From Myxocyprinus asiaticus (Eukaryota > Chordata > Actinopteri > Cypriniformes > Catostomidae), in NCBI RefSeq assembly GCF_019703515.2, contig NC_059363.1:2705817-2769816 (forward strand): a stretch of DNA of 64,000 bases, in the 5' to 3' direction. Under the pieces are notes generated by a model, which saw only the letters and a list, made by a program, of their open reading frames with translations, searched no databases and had not been told where the DNA came from. Every line of letters starts with the position of its first letter. The first letter of the stretch is position 1. Positions 50,190 through 62,060 of this stretch are shown piece after piece. A program made the translations under genes and the position numbers.

Positions 50190-51850
50190 AATGTAATGCT
50201 GTAAAAATTTTGTTCATTGTTAGTTCTTGATATCTAATGCATTTACTAATGTTAACGAACAGAACCTTATTGTAGTGTCGCCTACTAATAAAATGTAATA
50301 AATACTTTTTCAGCAAGTAATAATCTTGTTTAAAGTTCATTTTTAACCTATACCAGTACATTTTTAAAATTAATAGTTGTAAATGTCAACGTTAGTTAAT
50401 GCATTATGAACTAATGTGAACTAACCATGAAGAATACATTTTTGATAGGTTAACATTAGGGTCAATGGGTCAATGTGGGTCTCCCACTTCAGGTCCTGTG
50501 AGATGGTAGAGCCCAGGAACCTGAATGACTCCACTGCTGCCACAGTGCTGTTTAGAATGAGGGGGGTCAATATTGAAGTGTTCCTCCTAAAGTCCACAAT
50601 CATCTCCACTGTTTTGAGCCTGTTCAGCTCCAGGTTGTTTTGACTGCACCAGTGAGCCAGCCGTTCAACCTCCCTTCTGTATGCAGACTCATCATCATCT
50701 TGGATGAGGCCGATGACAGTAGTGTCATCCGCAAACTTCAGGAGCTTGACTGAGGGGTCCTTGGCGGTGCAGTCATTTGTGTACAGGGAGTAGTGGGGAG
50801 AGCACACATCCCTGGGGGGCACCAGTGCTGATTGTATATGTGCTGGAATTGAATTTCCTCATTCTCACTAGCTGCCGCCTGTCTGTCAGAAAGCTGGTAA
50901 TCCACTAACAGATAGAGATGGGAATAGAGAGTTGGTGTACTCCGGAGAATAGCTGGGATGACAGTGTTGAAAGCTGAACTGAAGTCCACAAAAAGGATCC
51001 TGGCATATGTCCCTGGTCTGTCCAGATGTTGCAGGATATGATGCAATCCCATGTTGACTACATCATCCACAGACCTGTGTGCTTGATAAGCAAATTGAAG
51101 GGGATCCAGAAAGGGTCCAGTGATGTCCTTCAGGTGCGCCAACACCAGTCTCTCAAATTACTTCATGACCACAGACGTCAGAGCAACGGGTATGTAGTCA
51201 TTGAGTCCTGTGATTTTGGGTTTCTTTGTAACAGGAATGATGATGGAACTTCATACTGTTCCAGTGATCTATTGAAGATCTGTGTGAAGATGGGGGCCAG
51301 CTGGTTAGCACAGGATTTTAGACAAGTGGGTGAAACACCGTCTGGGCCCTGTGCTTCCCTTGTCTTTTGTTTCCGGAAGACCCGGCACACATCCTCTTCA
51401 CAAATCTTAAGTGCAGGTTGAGTAGCAGGAGGGGGTGAGGGGGGTTGCAAGAGGTGTTGATGTTTGTGTGAAGTGAAGGACAGAGCTGGTATGGGGTGTG
51501 AGAATGCACTTTTCAAATCTACAGTAAAACACATTCAGGTTGTGAGCCATTTGTTGATTCCCTACAGTGTTGGGGGATGGTGTCTTGTAGTTAGTAATGT
51601 ATTTCAGGCCTCTCCACACTGATGCAGGTAGTTAGCTGAAAACTTGTTTTTTCAGCTTTTCAGAGTAGCTTCTTTTAGCTGCTCTAATCTCCTTTGTCAG
51701 TGTGTTCCTGGCCTGATTGTACAAGATTTTATCCCCACTTCTGAAAGCATCCTCTTTTGACCGATGCATAATGCATTATGAACTAACATTTAACGAACAG
51801 TGAACAATAATATATTTAGTTAACTAATGTTAACAAATAGACTACAACCT
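50190..51850. repeat. MITE-like AT-rich repeat split by the LINE fragment
   Basis: ATGCATTATGAACTAA occurs at 50399-50414 and again at 51769-51784, and GTTAACATT/AACTAATGTTAAC phrases lie on both sides. The LINE has landed in a dispersed repeat, or between two copies of it. Confidence 0.55.
50460..51770 (-). pseudogene. L2-type LINE reverse transcriptase fragment, frameshifted
   Basis: Minus-strand frames carry reverse-transcriptase signatures in order from high to low coordinates: a Q-G-P-D-G-V-S-P motif (about 51340), a DPLQFAYQAHRSVDDVV block (about 51090), FVDFSSAFNT (about 50980), then SLYTNDC and LLKFADDTTVIGLI (about 50710, the Y/F-x-D-D catalytic motif as F-A-D-D) and FRFLGSTISQDLKW (about 50500). 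These are spread over at least three frames, so the copy is inactive. The endonuclease and the 3' UTR are absent. The clade call (L2/CR1-like) is from recalled fish LINE proteins. Confidence 0.88.
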
Positions 51851-52888
51851 GATTGTAAAGTGTTACCTATTAATAACATAGAATTCATGGACTTTTCTGC
51901 TCCACATGTTTATTATTATTTTACTTGTGTGGTTATAGCTTAAAATATTTAAAAATAAAAAGATTGAATTATTCTCAGTTTATTCTCAATAAATCAAAAT
52001 TATGTAATGCAAATTTGTGTGGTGAATGAAAAATATATTTTTTAATTGTTGTGTTTATTGTTTTGACATTATTAAACATATGAAAAGTGTCTAGTCAGCT
52101 AAGAAAAAAGTATTCTACATGGAATAAATCATGGCCATATATACTAAAGAATTAATGAGTGAATTGATTATGAATATTGGGAGTGAATTTGGCTGTAAAA
52201 TGTGGTTGTCACTCCCATAAATAACTGAATTGTGTGTTCATAACAAGACTTTCCAGAGTTAATTTGATGAAAAGAAAGCGATTGTCACACAGAACTGGAT
52301 GAAGCACTATGAAAAGGAGTGACAGCTGAATTTGTACTGCTATGAGAATGAGGCCGTAGCTGGTTTAAAAGAATCAAATGAACTGGGTATTTCCTTGGAA
52401 TTGCTGATGACAAAGTGACTTCTTACTGCCACTGGTATTTGACAGCATTAAACTGAAATAAGAGTAATTTAAATGCTTTTTGTCACTGTCATGAATTATT
52501 CCTTTTTAGATTGGGTGTTGATAAGACAGGTGCCAGGAATGTGAATAATGAGTTCGGCTTCAGAATATAAAAGTCAGTGTTGGCAGCTTTGACAGCTCTG
52601 GTTTGTTTTTTTTTTTTTACGTCTCCAGTGCTTCTGTTCCCATCCACTCCTGGGATCCAGAGTTACTTATCCATCAGCACCTCGATGACTATGAAAATGA
52701 CGTTTTTTCCTGTAGGGATTCGCTGGAATGAACTGTCTACTTCAATATAATAAAGTTCCAAATGCAAAATTGAAAAATGCAAGGCTGAATTTTTTTGAAG
52801 TTCTTGCCAGCTTGACCATTTCAGATAAACCATTTGACACTAGAATGTGTATGAAAAGTTAATGCTCTTTAAAGAAGGAGTGCGTTTT

Positions 52889-53152
52889 TTTTCCCTCCCC
52901 TTTTCTCCCCAATTTGGAATGCCCAATTCCCAGTGCGCTCTATGTCCTCATGGTGGTGTAGTGACTCGCCTCAATCCGTGTGGCAGAATCTCAGTTGCCT
53001 CCGCATCTGAGACCGTCAATAAGTGCATCTTTTCATGTGGCTTGTTGAACGCGTTACCGCGGAGACGTAGCGCGTGTGGAGGCTTCACGCTATTCTCCGT
53101 GGCATCCATGCACAACTCACCACACGCCCCACCAAGAGACCTGGCTGAAGTC
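52889..53152 (-). mobile_element. tRNA-derived SINE, family A, head truncated
   Basis: Flanked by AAGAAGGAGTGCGTTTT (52872-52888) and AAGAAGGAGTGCATTTT (53153-53169), a 17-bp target duplication with one mismatch. The tRNA-like head is missing, as expected for a 5'-truncated retrotransposed copy. Confidence 0.9.
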
Positions 53153-53169
53153 AAGAAGGAGTGCATTTT

Positions 53170-54693
53170 AAATATAAGGTTTTGTGCTTTCGATCTGTCT
53201 TGTTACGTAAACAGCCATGCACACAACACTTTGCACATTGTAAAAGTCTGTAAGAATGCCGAAAAGGTGTTCATGTTCAATGTGAAATCAGAGTGATGGG
53301 CAGATCTAAGTGTGCAGATTTGTTTTTTGCTTAAACCATTCAAGAACTTACCTTCATAATGGAACATGACCACACAAGTTGATGGCTTATTAAGCCTATT
53401 CGTTGCAAGACTGTGCATGAAAACATGCTCGTTGACATTTTCTGCCTAAGAATTAAATTTTTACAGTTAAGAAGGGGGCAGGGAAATATTTGTTAATAGA
53501 AATCGTAGCTTTTTACAATTTTGTAATCCTACATAACCCCATAGGCTCTCATTAAATGTAATTGTGTCTTGAGTGATTTTCTCTCACACCTTCATCAGAA
53601 TGTGCCGTACATGCTTAATTCATGCAGCAAGAATGATGCACAGATAGCGCCTGCAATTTCTCACATATGCATCATTATGAATACAGCATGTGTGTGTCAT
53701 TCAATTAATGTCAACATGGAGACAAATTGACACCATTTACTTACTCAAAAGAAAGAAAAAAAAAATGTCATAATCTTTAATCAAAATGTAATTAATGAGT
53801 GGTTCAATGTTAACCAACAGACAAATAACTATTTAGTGTTGTTTTAGGCTACTGTTGTAGGAAATGTAGCCTTCCTAAAATATCATCAATACTTAAAACA
53901 GTTATTCGAAACCAGTTAACATTACTGTAATAAAGTTTATGGCAATGAAAGCAAATTACGAAAGATTTAAATGAGAACCGTTATTGTTGGGAAATGTGTA
54001 AATGGCTCGTCAAAATGCCCACTTTTCATGATTAATTACCACTGAATAAAATCGAATACCGTCCTACAGTACTTTTTTCCCTTGTTAAATATTCTATTTT
54101 AGTCAGAAATATGGCGAATTACGGAAATAAAATGGGTTGCTAATGCCTTTTAATGGTGACTTTAAACCAAAACAAAGAAATATAAAGAACGGGTAAGTTT
54201 GAGAGTCATTTTGGTGACTCTTTAGGCCACATTTTACATTGGTTTTCTGTGTACCGCTACATTTGACTCATCTTTGCACATTGTTGGCGCATGTTCCTGC
54301 CATTGTACTAAAGCACTAAACTGTAACAAAGCAGTCATAGTACGAATGTATCGAATGCATCCAAATATGTTTGCAGTCAAAAGAGTGTACTCAGAAAAAT
54401 AAAAAACATTCCATTAACAATCAAATTTGAGGACTTTACCACACAATTAAATTACTTTTTTATTTTCTACAAAAGCTAATGTTTCTGAATGGATTTGATC
54501 AAGTCTTGTTCTACAAACATAAATTAATTTGTCACATTTACTAGGTATACATTTGTCAAAGTCATAATTTGTATTATGTTGGGGCAACCTAATTTGAACG
54601 TGTTTGTTTTTTTGTTTGTTTTGTTTTTTTGGCCAAACATTTGTTATTGCAAGTGTAACAAGCTGAGAGTTTGTAGACTCAGCAATAGATGAC
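53170..54693. other. klhl29: Intron 5 stretch with no recognised feature
   Basis: AT-rich sequence without a recognisable exon, RNA gene or named repeat. Confidence 0.45.
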
Positions 54694-55026
54694 TGTCACA
54701 AACTCCCTTGTGTTTGTTCCATCACCTTCCCATGATGCACCTTGTTGATCACACACACCTGTTCCTTATCCTCTCTGATCTTTGTTCCCAGCTGTTCCTT
54801 GTTATGTCTTTAGTTTCCATTTGTATATATAGCCCTCATGTTTCTCTTTGTCTTTGTCAGTTCTTGTTAGTTTGCTTGTTTGTTTTCTCGTTAGCTCCAG
54901 TGTTCTGCTGTTATGTTTGTTTTCCCGTTTGCTCCAGTGTTTTTTAGTTTCATCTTAGTTCTTTAATAAATAGTTCTTGCAATTGGATCCACACTCTCTC
55001 GTCTCGTCCTTCCCAGTTCTGTTACA
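54694..55026 (+). repeat. 5' LTR of the non-autonomous retrotransposon
   Basis: 333 bp. It has a TATATATA box at 54824-54831 and AATAAA at 54965-54970, in the order expected for U3-R-U5. About 45 bp longer than the 3' LTR, because a TTTGCTCCAGTGTT-type phrase is repeated within it. Confidence 0.9.
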
Positions 55027-55921
55027 GAAGAACCGACCAAGAAAGATTGATCCAGCAGAACAACTCGGGCAAAGCACCCAAGGGTCGTCTTCCGTGGAGG
55101 TTTATTGTGTAAGGTTCTGGAGTTTGGCCTGTCAGGTGAGCTGGGAGGAGATAATCCTAAGGACCATGTTCTGGCTAGGACTGAATGCTTCGGTGAGGGA
55201 GATGGTCCCTTTGGACTGCGACAGCCTGCCCTTTGTTGACTTCATTACTAACATCGTAATGGCTCGTCTTCTGCTATCTACCCCAGCGGCCAACCTTCTT
55301 GCAGTGGATTCCACAGCTCCTTGCCCCAGGCCTTCCACGGCTCCTTGCCCCAGGCCTGCCACGGCCAACGAGCCCACGCCTGCCACGGCCAACGAGCCAA
55401 CGCCCATGCCTACCACAGCTAATGAGTCTGTTCTTGAAGCCTCGTCCATCCCAGAGTCAGCATTTATGCCTGATTCAGCCCTAGTGGAATTTTCGGGGGC
55501 CACCATGGCTCCACCCTTTGATCTTCCCACGACTGTGCTCATGGCCGTCCGGAAGCAGAAGAGGAAAAGAAGGGCTCCTACTCCCCAGGCACTGCCAGTG
55601 CTCATGACCACGGAGGTTGTTCCCTCGTCACTGCCAGTGCTCACGACCACAGATGTCATTTCCCCCATCACTGCCCATGCTCACGACCATGGATGTCATT
55701 TCCCCTGTCACTGCCCATGCTCACGACCATGGATGTCATTTCCCCTGTCACTGCCCATGCTCACGACCACAGATGTCATTCCACAGTCACTGCCCATGCT
55801 CATGACCGCAGAGGTCATTCCACAGTCACTGCCCGTGTCCACAGCCATGGAGGCCATTCCCCTATCACTGCCCGTGTCCACGGCCATGGAGGCTGTTCCC
55901 CATCGCTGCCAGTGCTCATGA
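55027..55921 (+). CDS. Degenerate gag-like ORF of the LTR retrotransposon
   Basis: The open frame runs from inside the LTR (54977) to 55921. Just after the LTR it reads K-I-D-P-A-E-Q, followed by a stretch with F-W-S-L-A and T-M-F-W-L-G-L-N that resembles the retrotransposon gag domain of Ty3/Gypsy elements. It then passes into Pro/Ala/Thr repeats and into the 40-bp tandem repeat, where it ends. No convincing start codon is present between the LTR and the gag-like stretch, so whether it is translated is unknown. It has no zinc knuckle and no protease. Confidence 0.5.
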
Positions 55922-56440
55922 CCACGGAGGTTGTTCCCTCGTCACTGCCAGTGCTCACGACCACAGATGTCATTTCCCCCATCACTGCCCATGCTCACGA
56001 CCATGGATGTCATTTCCCCTGTCACTGCCCATGCTCACGACCATGGATGTCATTTCCCCTGTCACTGCCCATGCTCACGACCATGGATGTCATTTCCCTC
56101 GTCACTGCCAGTGCTCACGACCACAAATATCATTTCCCCCATCACTGCCCTTGCTCACGACCATGGATGTCATTTCCCCTGTCACTGCCCATGCTCACGA
56201 CCATGGATGTAATTTCCCCTGTCACTGCCCATGCTCACGACCATGAATGTCATTTCCTCTGTCACTGCCCATGCTCACGACCACAGATGTCATTCCACAG
56301 TCACTGCCCATACTCATGACCGCGGAGGTCATTCCACAGTCACTGCCCGTGTCCACAGCCATGGAGGCCGTTCCCCTATCACTGCCCGTGTCCACGGCCA
56401 TGGAGGCTGTTCCCCATCGCTGCCATGCTCATGACCACGG
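55597..56440 (+). repeat. 40-bp tandem repeat inside the retrotransposon
   Basis: Core unit CATGCTCACGACCATGGATG plus TCATTTCCCCTGTCACTGCC, 40 bp, in runs with 39-bp variants. A larger block of about 312 bp is also duplicated: GTGCTCATGACCACGGAGG occurs at about 55600 and 55912. Because 40 is not a multiple of 3, each unit moves the reading frame by one, and all three plus frames stay open over long distances. Confidence 0.93.
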
Positions 56441-56569
56441 AGGTCGTTCCCCCATCACTACCAGTGCCCATGACCACGGATGCCGTTTTCCAGGCACGGT
56501 CAGCACTCCCGGCCACAGAGACCGTTTTACAGTTGCTGCCAGCCTTCCTGATCATGGTGACTCTGCCCT

Positions 56570-57110
56570 TAGAGTCTTTCACGGCTCCGTCCGCTCCTCC
56601 CCGAGACTCCTCCTCCAGCGGCTCTGTCCGCTCCTCCCCGAGACTCCTCCTCCAGCGGCTCCGTCCGCTCCTCCCCGAGACTCCTCCTCCAGCAGCTCCG
56701 TCCGCACCTCCCCGAGACTCCTCATCCAGCGGCTCCGTCCGCTCCTCCTCTAGCAGCTCTGCCGCCTGACCCAGTCCCTGCCCTCTGAATGCCTCCCAGG
56801 CCTCCTGACCCTGTCCCGGTCCTGTGGCCACCTCCTGACCCTGTCCCGGTCCTGTGGCCGCCTCCCAGGCCTCCTGACCCTGTCCTGGTCCTGTGGCCAC
56901 CGTCCAGGCCTCCTGACCCAGGCCCTGCCTTGTGGCCACCGCCCAGACTTTTCCCGGCCCTGTGGCCACCGCCCAGACTTTTCCCGGCCCTGTGGCCACC
57001 GCCCAGGCCTCCTGATCAGTCGCAGTCTCTTCCCTGGCCTCCTGATCATCCGCCAACTCCTCCTTGGCCTCAGAATCATCCTCTGGATCCTTCCTGGTCT
57101 TGGCCCTGCC
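56570..57110 (+). repeat. Pro/Ser-coding GC-rich tandem repeats at the 3' part of the retrotransposon
   Basis: First a unit of about 36 bp with CGTCCGCTCCTCCCCGAGAC (56585-56760), then units with CCTCCTGACCCTGTCCCGGT and CTGTGGCCACCGCCCAG (56800-57010). Both strands are open for more than 100 codons because of composition. The 248-codon minus-strand ORF is a shadow. Confidence 0.9.
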
Positions 57111-57165
57111 TCCCTTCCCATCCATATTTGGGCATCAGGAGCTTCCCATTAAAGGGGGGGGGTAC

Positions 57166-57453
57166 TGTCACGAACTCCCTTGTGTTTGTCCCATCACCTT
57201 CCCATGATGCACCTTGTTGATCACACACACCTGTTCCTTATCCTCTCTGATCTTTGTTCCCAGCTGTTTCCTGTTATGTCTTTAGTTTCCATTTGTATAT
57301 ATAGCCCTTATGTTTCTCTTTGTCGGTTCTTGTTAGTGTGCTTGTTTGTTTTCCCGTTTGCTCTAGTGTTTTAGTTTAATCTTAGTTCTTTAATAAATAG
57401 TTCTTACAGTTGGATCCACAGTCTCTCGTCTCATCCTTCCCAGTTCCATTACA
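57166..57453 (+). repeat. 3' LTR of the non-autonomous retrotransposon
   Basis: 288 bp, with TATATATA at 57296-57303 and AATAAA at 57392-57397. On the plus strand the AATAAA is a potential premature polyadenylation signal about 550 bp before klhl29 exon 6. Confidence 0.9.
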
Positions 57454-57848
57454 ATCACAACATATTTCACAAACCACAAGGACGGTGACACTCAACAATC
57501 ATGTACTGTATAACAAAAAACTCAAAAGAAAAAAACACCACCAGTGCAAATACCACAATAATAAGCAAATATTAAGACATTAATTTGCCATTTTTACTCA
57601 TGCATGCAGGAAACCTGATATCACATTTACATCAGTTTTTCCCAACATAAATGGATTTAGTTAACTTCCATTTTACAAGTTTAAATTGATTGCAACAAAG
57701 TTGTGACAAAAAGATTCAAGAATAGTGTTACATTAGCTCATTTTAAGTAACTAAATTCAACAAAGAGCTAAAATCAATCTTTTTTCTGCTAGCTGCTTCT
57801 GGTATTACACTCGCCTGTTTGGCTGCAACACACTTGTATACATTTTAA

Positions 57849-58388
<540 letters not shown>

Positions 58389-60769
58389 AGCCCAGTCTCA
58401 GGAATTAAATTTGTCCATCAATCCAATATTTGTACATTTGTTATCTTTGGACATTATTATGTTTGAAGGACTTAAATCAGAGTAAGTTTTGGATGGTTGT
58501 TGATAGACCTAATTTACACTAGCGCCACCTTTGATTTATATGGGAATGACAACAAGGCTGTGAGGGATAGACTTACAATCTCTTCAATGGCACAAACGGT
58601 ATAAAGCTGTATAAAGCTCCTAGATCACATCTGATTTTCCACAGCTCATGTTGTCTGGAGTTCTTTGTATACTGAATGTTCTTGTAAAGATTTCGTTCAA
58701 TGTTTTGTACACTTTAAACTGCAGTACAGCCCATTGAAGAGACTGTAAGTGTATCCCTCACTGCCTCGTAGTCATTCCCATTAAAAATCAAAGATGGTGC
58801 TAGCATGAATAAGGTCTACAGTATATGACAAGGTGTAGGTACACCATTATTAGTTTTGTTGTAATTTTCAGTATTTGATTAAAAAAAAATGAATGAATTG
58901 AATACAAAAATAAAATAAATAAAGGTCTATGTGCTCACACCATTTGCAAGAATCTGTTCTGTTAAAATTTGAAATCATCTCATTATTTGGTAACAGGCTC
59001 CTGAAAGCAGTAAATCCAACAAGAATTGAATTTATTATTTCTAAATACAGTATTTCTTCCTCAAAAGTACTGAAAGAACCATCAATGGAACTGTGAAGAA
59101 CTGTATTTGTAATAAATTCCTCAGGATTTCCATCCCTATAGATGAATTTTACACTTAGTCTTCTGCCAAATGTAGAAGGTGACAGAGTGTGTTGGCGAAA
59201 TGGAATAAAAACAGAATGTCCTTTGCTGACTCTTCAATCAGAATGACAAGATTAAATCACTGCTCTGCTTAGCAAGTAATCAATTTCGGGAAATGTGCTA
59301 GCCATTCTGAGAGAAGGTTTTTTTTTTTTTTTCTCGTGATGTTCAAATCTCTGTAAGTTTCCAGAATCGGTTGCTATCAAAGGAGCCCGGGTAATACGCG
59401 AGATGAAAGATTTGTCATGTCGCGCTCATGCTTCGCATGTGAAGAGATTACCACCCTGAGATGCATTTACGGAGTGCTTCTTCGTTTCTTCACGTTAAAT
59501 CTACTAAAAGCCACTTGATTAAATGCTGTAATATATCTTGGCAAATAGCTTGCGCTCAAAATAAATCTCAGTTCTGAACACAGGAAGCATATCATTCTGA
59601 CTACAGCTAGCCGTGGGAGCTGTATCTACGTGAAAAGTAAATTCATCACTGTAGAAACGCAGGCCAAGATGTATTTGTTTCTACAGAATGTCAAAACGTA
59701 CTGCAATTAAACCTTTTGACTGGTTGAGCATTACAAGTCTTTCACTTATGAGGATTAATTCCTGTTAAGATGCTGCCTTAGATGATAGCTGCCTATGTAG
59801 TTGTAGTTTTGCGTTCCCTCGCAGTTAGTTTTTGCGTTCTGTGGCATAAAAAAATAACACACTTCACCTTTATGTTTCTAAACAGTTAACACTTTTTGAC
59901 ATCATTATCTAAATGTTACAGAATGAAACTGTCATTCTAGCTGAATTTCATCATGTCAGACTTGAAGGGAAATGAGTACAGGTGTGGCTACAGTCTGTAG
60001 ACATCTGCATATTTGATATATTTGCCTTCGAAAGTCGGCTAGCCAGTTGAGCACACTGTTTGGAGTGCATGAAACAACGCAGTGAAACTAGATCAGATGG
60101 CGTAAGAAGGAAGCAATAAAGATTGATGCTGTGACCTCATGTTTACTTGGCCTCGCGTTGACTCCACTGAGAAGTAGGAAAGGAAATCAATCTGAATTCG
60201 GACTGAAATGTGCTTCCCCTGAGGTTTAGCCAATGAAATCACAAATCCAGCATGGCATTTATGCAGAACTCTCTTTGTCATTTTTTTCTTCTTTCATTCT
60301 GCGTATTGAACAGTTTCTCTGCAGTTTGACGGAGCAGTATGGAAATCACACGTTGTAACACTTTGCTGCCTTGTTTGACAGGTCTAAATATGGATTTTTA
60401 TTTTTTATCTGACATTTTAAAATATAGACTCACGGTGTTGGAAAAGATACAGTATCAAACAATTATGCTTGTAGGACTTTTGCCTTGTGTTTTACAAAGC
60501 TAAAGTAATTGCTGTTTTATGAGTGCCTTTGTTCTTTTGTTATGCCATAATTAACTTCAGTTAGTAGGTTCAGATACTACTTTGAAATGAAGAACACACT
60601 CTGTAATTAAGTCAGCCATAAACATGAAGTTAAGCAGTCAGTTGACCTAATGAATGTCTCGATAACACACATTTTGCTATAAATAGTGTATCTGTTTTTT
60701 TTGTTTTTTTTTAACAGTCTCTAATTAGTGGTGTTTGCCAAGGCAAGCCTCACTAATACTATTGCTCAA
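58389..60769. other. klhl29: Intron 6 stretch with no recognised feature
   Basis: No further BACK or Kelch exon was seen in any plus-strand frame. No RNA gene or clear transposon. Confidence 0.5.
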
Positions 60770-61001
60770 GTATTTTTTCTCCCCAATTTGGAATGCCCAA
60801 TTCCCAATGCGCTATAGGCCCTTGTGGTGGCGTAGTGACTCGCCTCAATCCGGGTGGCGGAGGACAAATCTCAGCTGCCTCCGCATCTGAGACCGTCAAT
60901 CCACGCATCTTATCACGTGGCTTGTTGAGCGTGTTACCGTGGAGACGTAGCGCGTGTGGAGGCTTCACGCTATTCATCGCTGCATCCACGCCCAACTCAC
61001 T
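60770..61001 (-). mobile_element. tRNA-derived SINE, family A, head truncated
   Basis: Tail side CTCCCCAATTTGGAATGCCC through CACGCCCAACTCAC; the tRNA-like head is missing. No target duplication identified. Confidence 0.88.
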
Positions 61002-61476
61002 TTTTTAGTAGACTGGAGTAATGACTGCTTAAAATGGGGCTTTGACATCATGGATTAAAACGTACTTTTAAAAAGAAATAAAAATATAAAACGCTTATTT
61101 TAAGCAGTAATAATAATTAGCAACATTACTAATGGTTTTTGGCTGTATTTTACCAATTTAATTTATCCTTGGTGAACAGAAGCATCAATTTCTTTCAACA
61201 ACAGTAATGTCTTTGTGATCTAGAACTTCTGAATTGTAGTGTACTGGTAAAAAAAAAAAAAAAAAAATCTCAGTTACACTGATGGTGGGTTTCAAGCCAT
61301 ATTTAGAGACCACAATTTCATAGAGACCAGGGGGTGGACTCTTTTAACTTGGGCCAGTAAGCAACCACCTAGCAACACCTTAGCAACCTCCCAGAACACT
61401 CTAGCGACTGCGTAGTAGCATACTAAAAACAACTTGGAACACCCTTGCAACTATATATTTTAAATAATATAACACT

Positions 61477-61861
61477 GTGTTTATATCAGGCTGTTTTTGT
61501 AACACACTGAAACATGTTCTTTTTGTGTTTATCAGGCTGCTTTGGTATTTATGACAGGTCGTTTTTGGTGTTCATATCAGGCTGTTTTTAGTGTGCCCGA
61601 TTGTTTGTGTGTGTGTGTGTGTGTGAGTGATTGTGTTTATATCAGGCTGTTTTTATTGTATGGTAGATTGCTTTTTGTGTTTCTGACAGGTTGTTTTTGG
61701 TGTTTATATCATGCTGTTTTATGCAGAAAGCAGAAATGCAGAAAGTGTTTTGTGAGGGTTAGGTTTAGGGGTAGGGTTAGGGTTAGGGGATAGAATCTAT
61801 AGTTCGTACAGTATAAAAATAATTATGTCTATGGAGAGTCCTCATAATGATAGCTGCACCA

Positions 61862-61905
<44 letters not shown>

Positions 61906-62060
61906 ATATAAGGCTGTTTTTGGTATTTATGTCAGCTTGTTTTGGCCTTTTATATCAGGCAATTTTTAGAGTTTATTTCAGGTTTATTTTAATATTTATG
62001 ACAGGTTGTTTTTGGTGTTTATATCAGAATATTTTTGGTGTTTATATGAGGCTTGTAATA
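61477..62060. repeat. Imperfect tandem TTTATATCAGGCTGTTTTT repeats with (GT)n
   Basis: Repeats of about 20-30 bp around TATATCAGGCTGTTTTTGGT and TTTATGACAGGTTGTTTTTG, interrupted by (GT)n at 61604-61626 and 61865-61903. A GGGTTAGGGTTAGGGG stretch lies at 61772-61790, in the same type of context as 35945. ORFs here are repeat translations. Confidence 0.75.

Larger units (their letters stand above)
54694..57453 (+). mobile_element. Non-autonomous LTR retrotransposon (Ty3/Gypsy-like), 2.76 kb
   Basis: Two direct LTRs (54694-55026 and 57166-57453), each starting TGTCAC and ending TTACA, bound an internal region of 2.1 kb. A polypurine tract (57151-57162, AAAGGGGGGGGG) lies just before the 3' LTR. 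The possible 5-bp target duplication is ATGAC/ATCAC, with one difference. Internally there is a gag-like stretch, then long tandem repeats; protease, reverse transcriptase, RNase H and integrase are all absent, so it depends on another element for movement. The LTR pair is similar but not identical, so insertion is not very recent. It is GC-rich compared with the surrounding intron. Confidence 0.9.

Noticed and set aside
56379..57125. 248-codon minus-strand ORF with Ala/Thr/Gly/Gln-rich repeats
   Set aside because: Antisense shadow of GC-rich tandem repeats in the LTR element.
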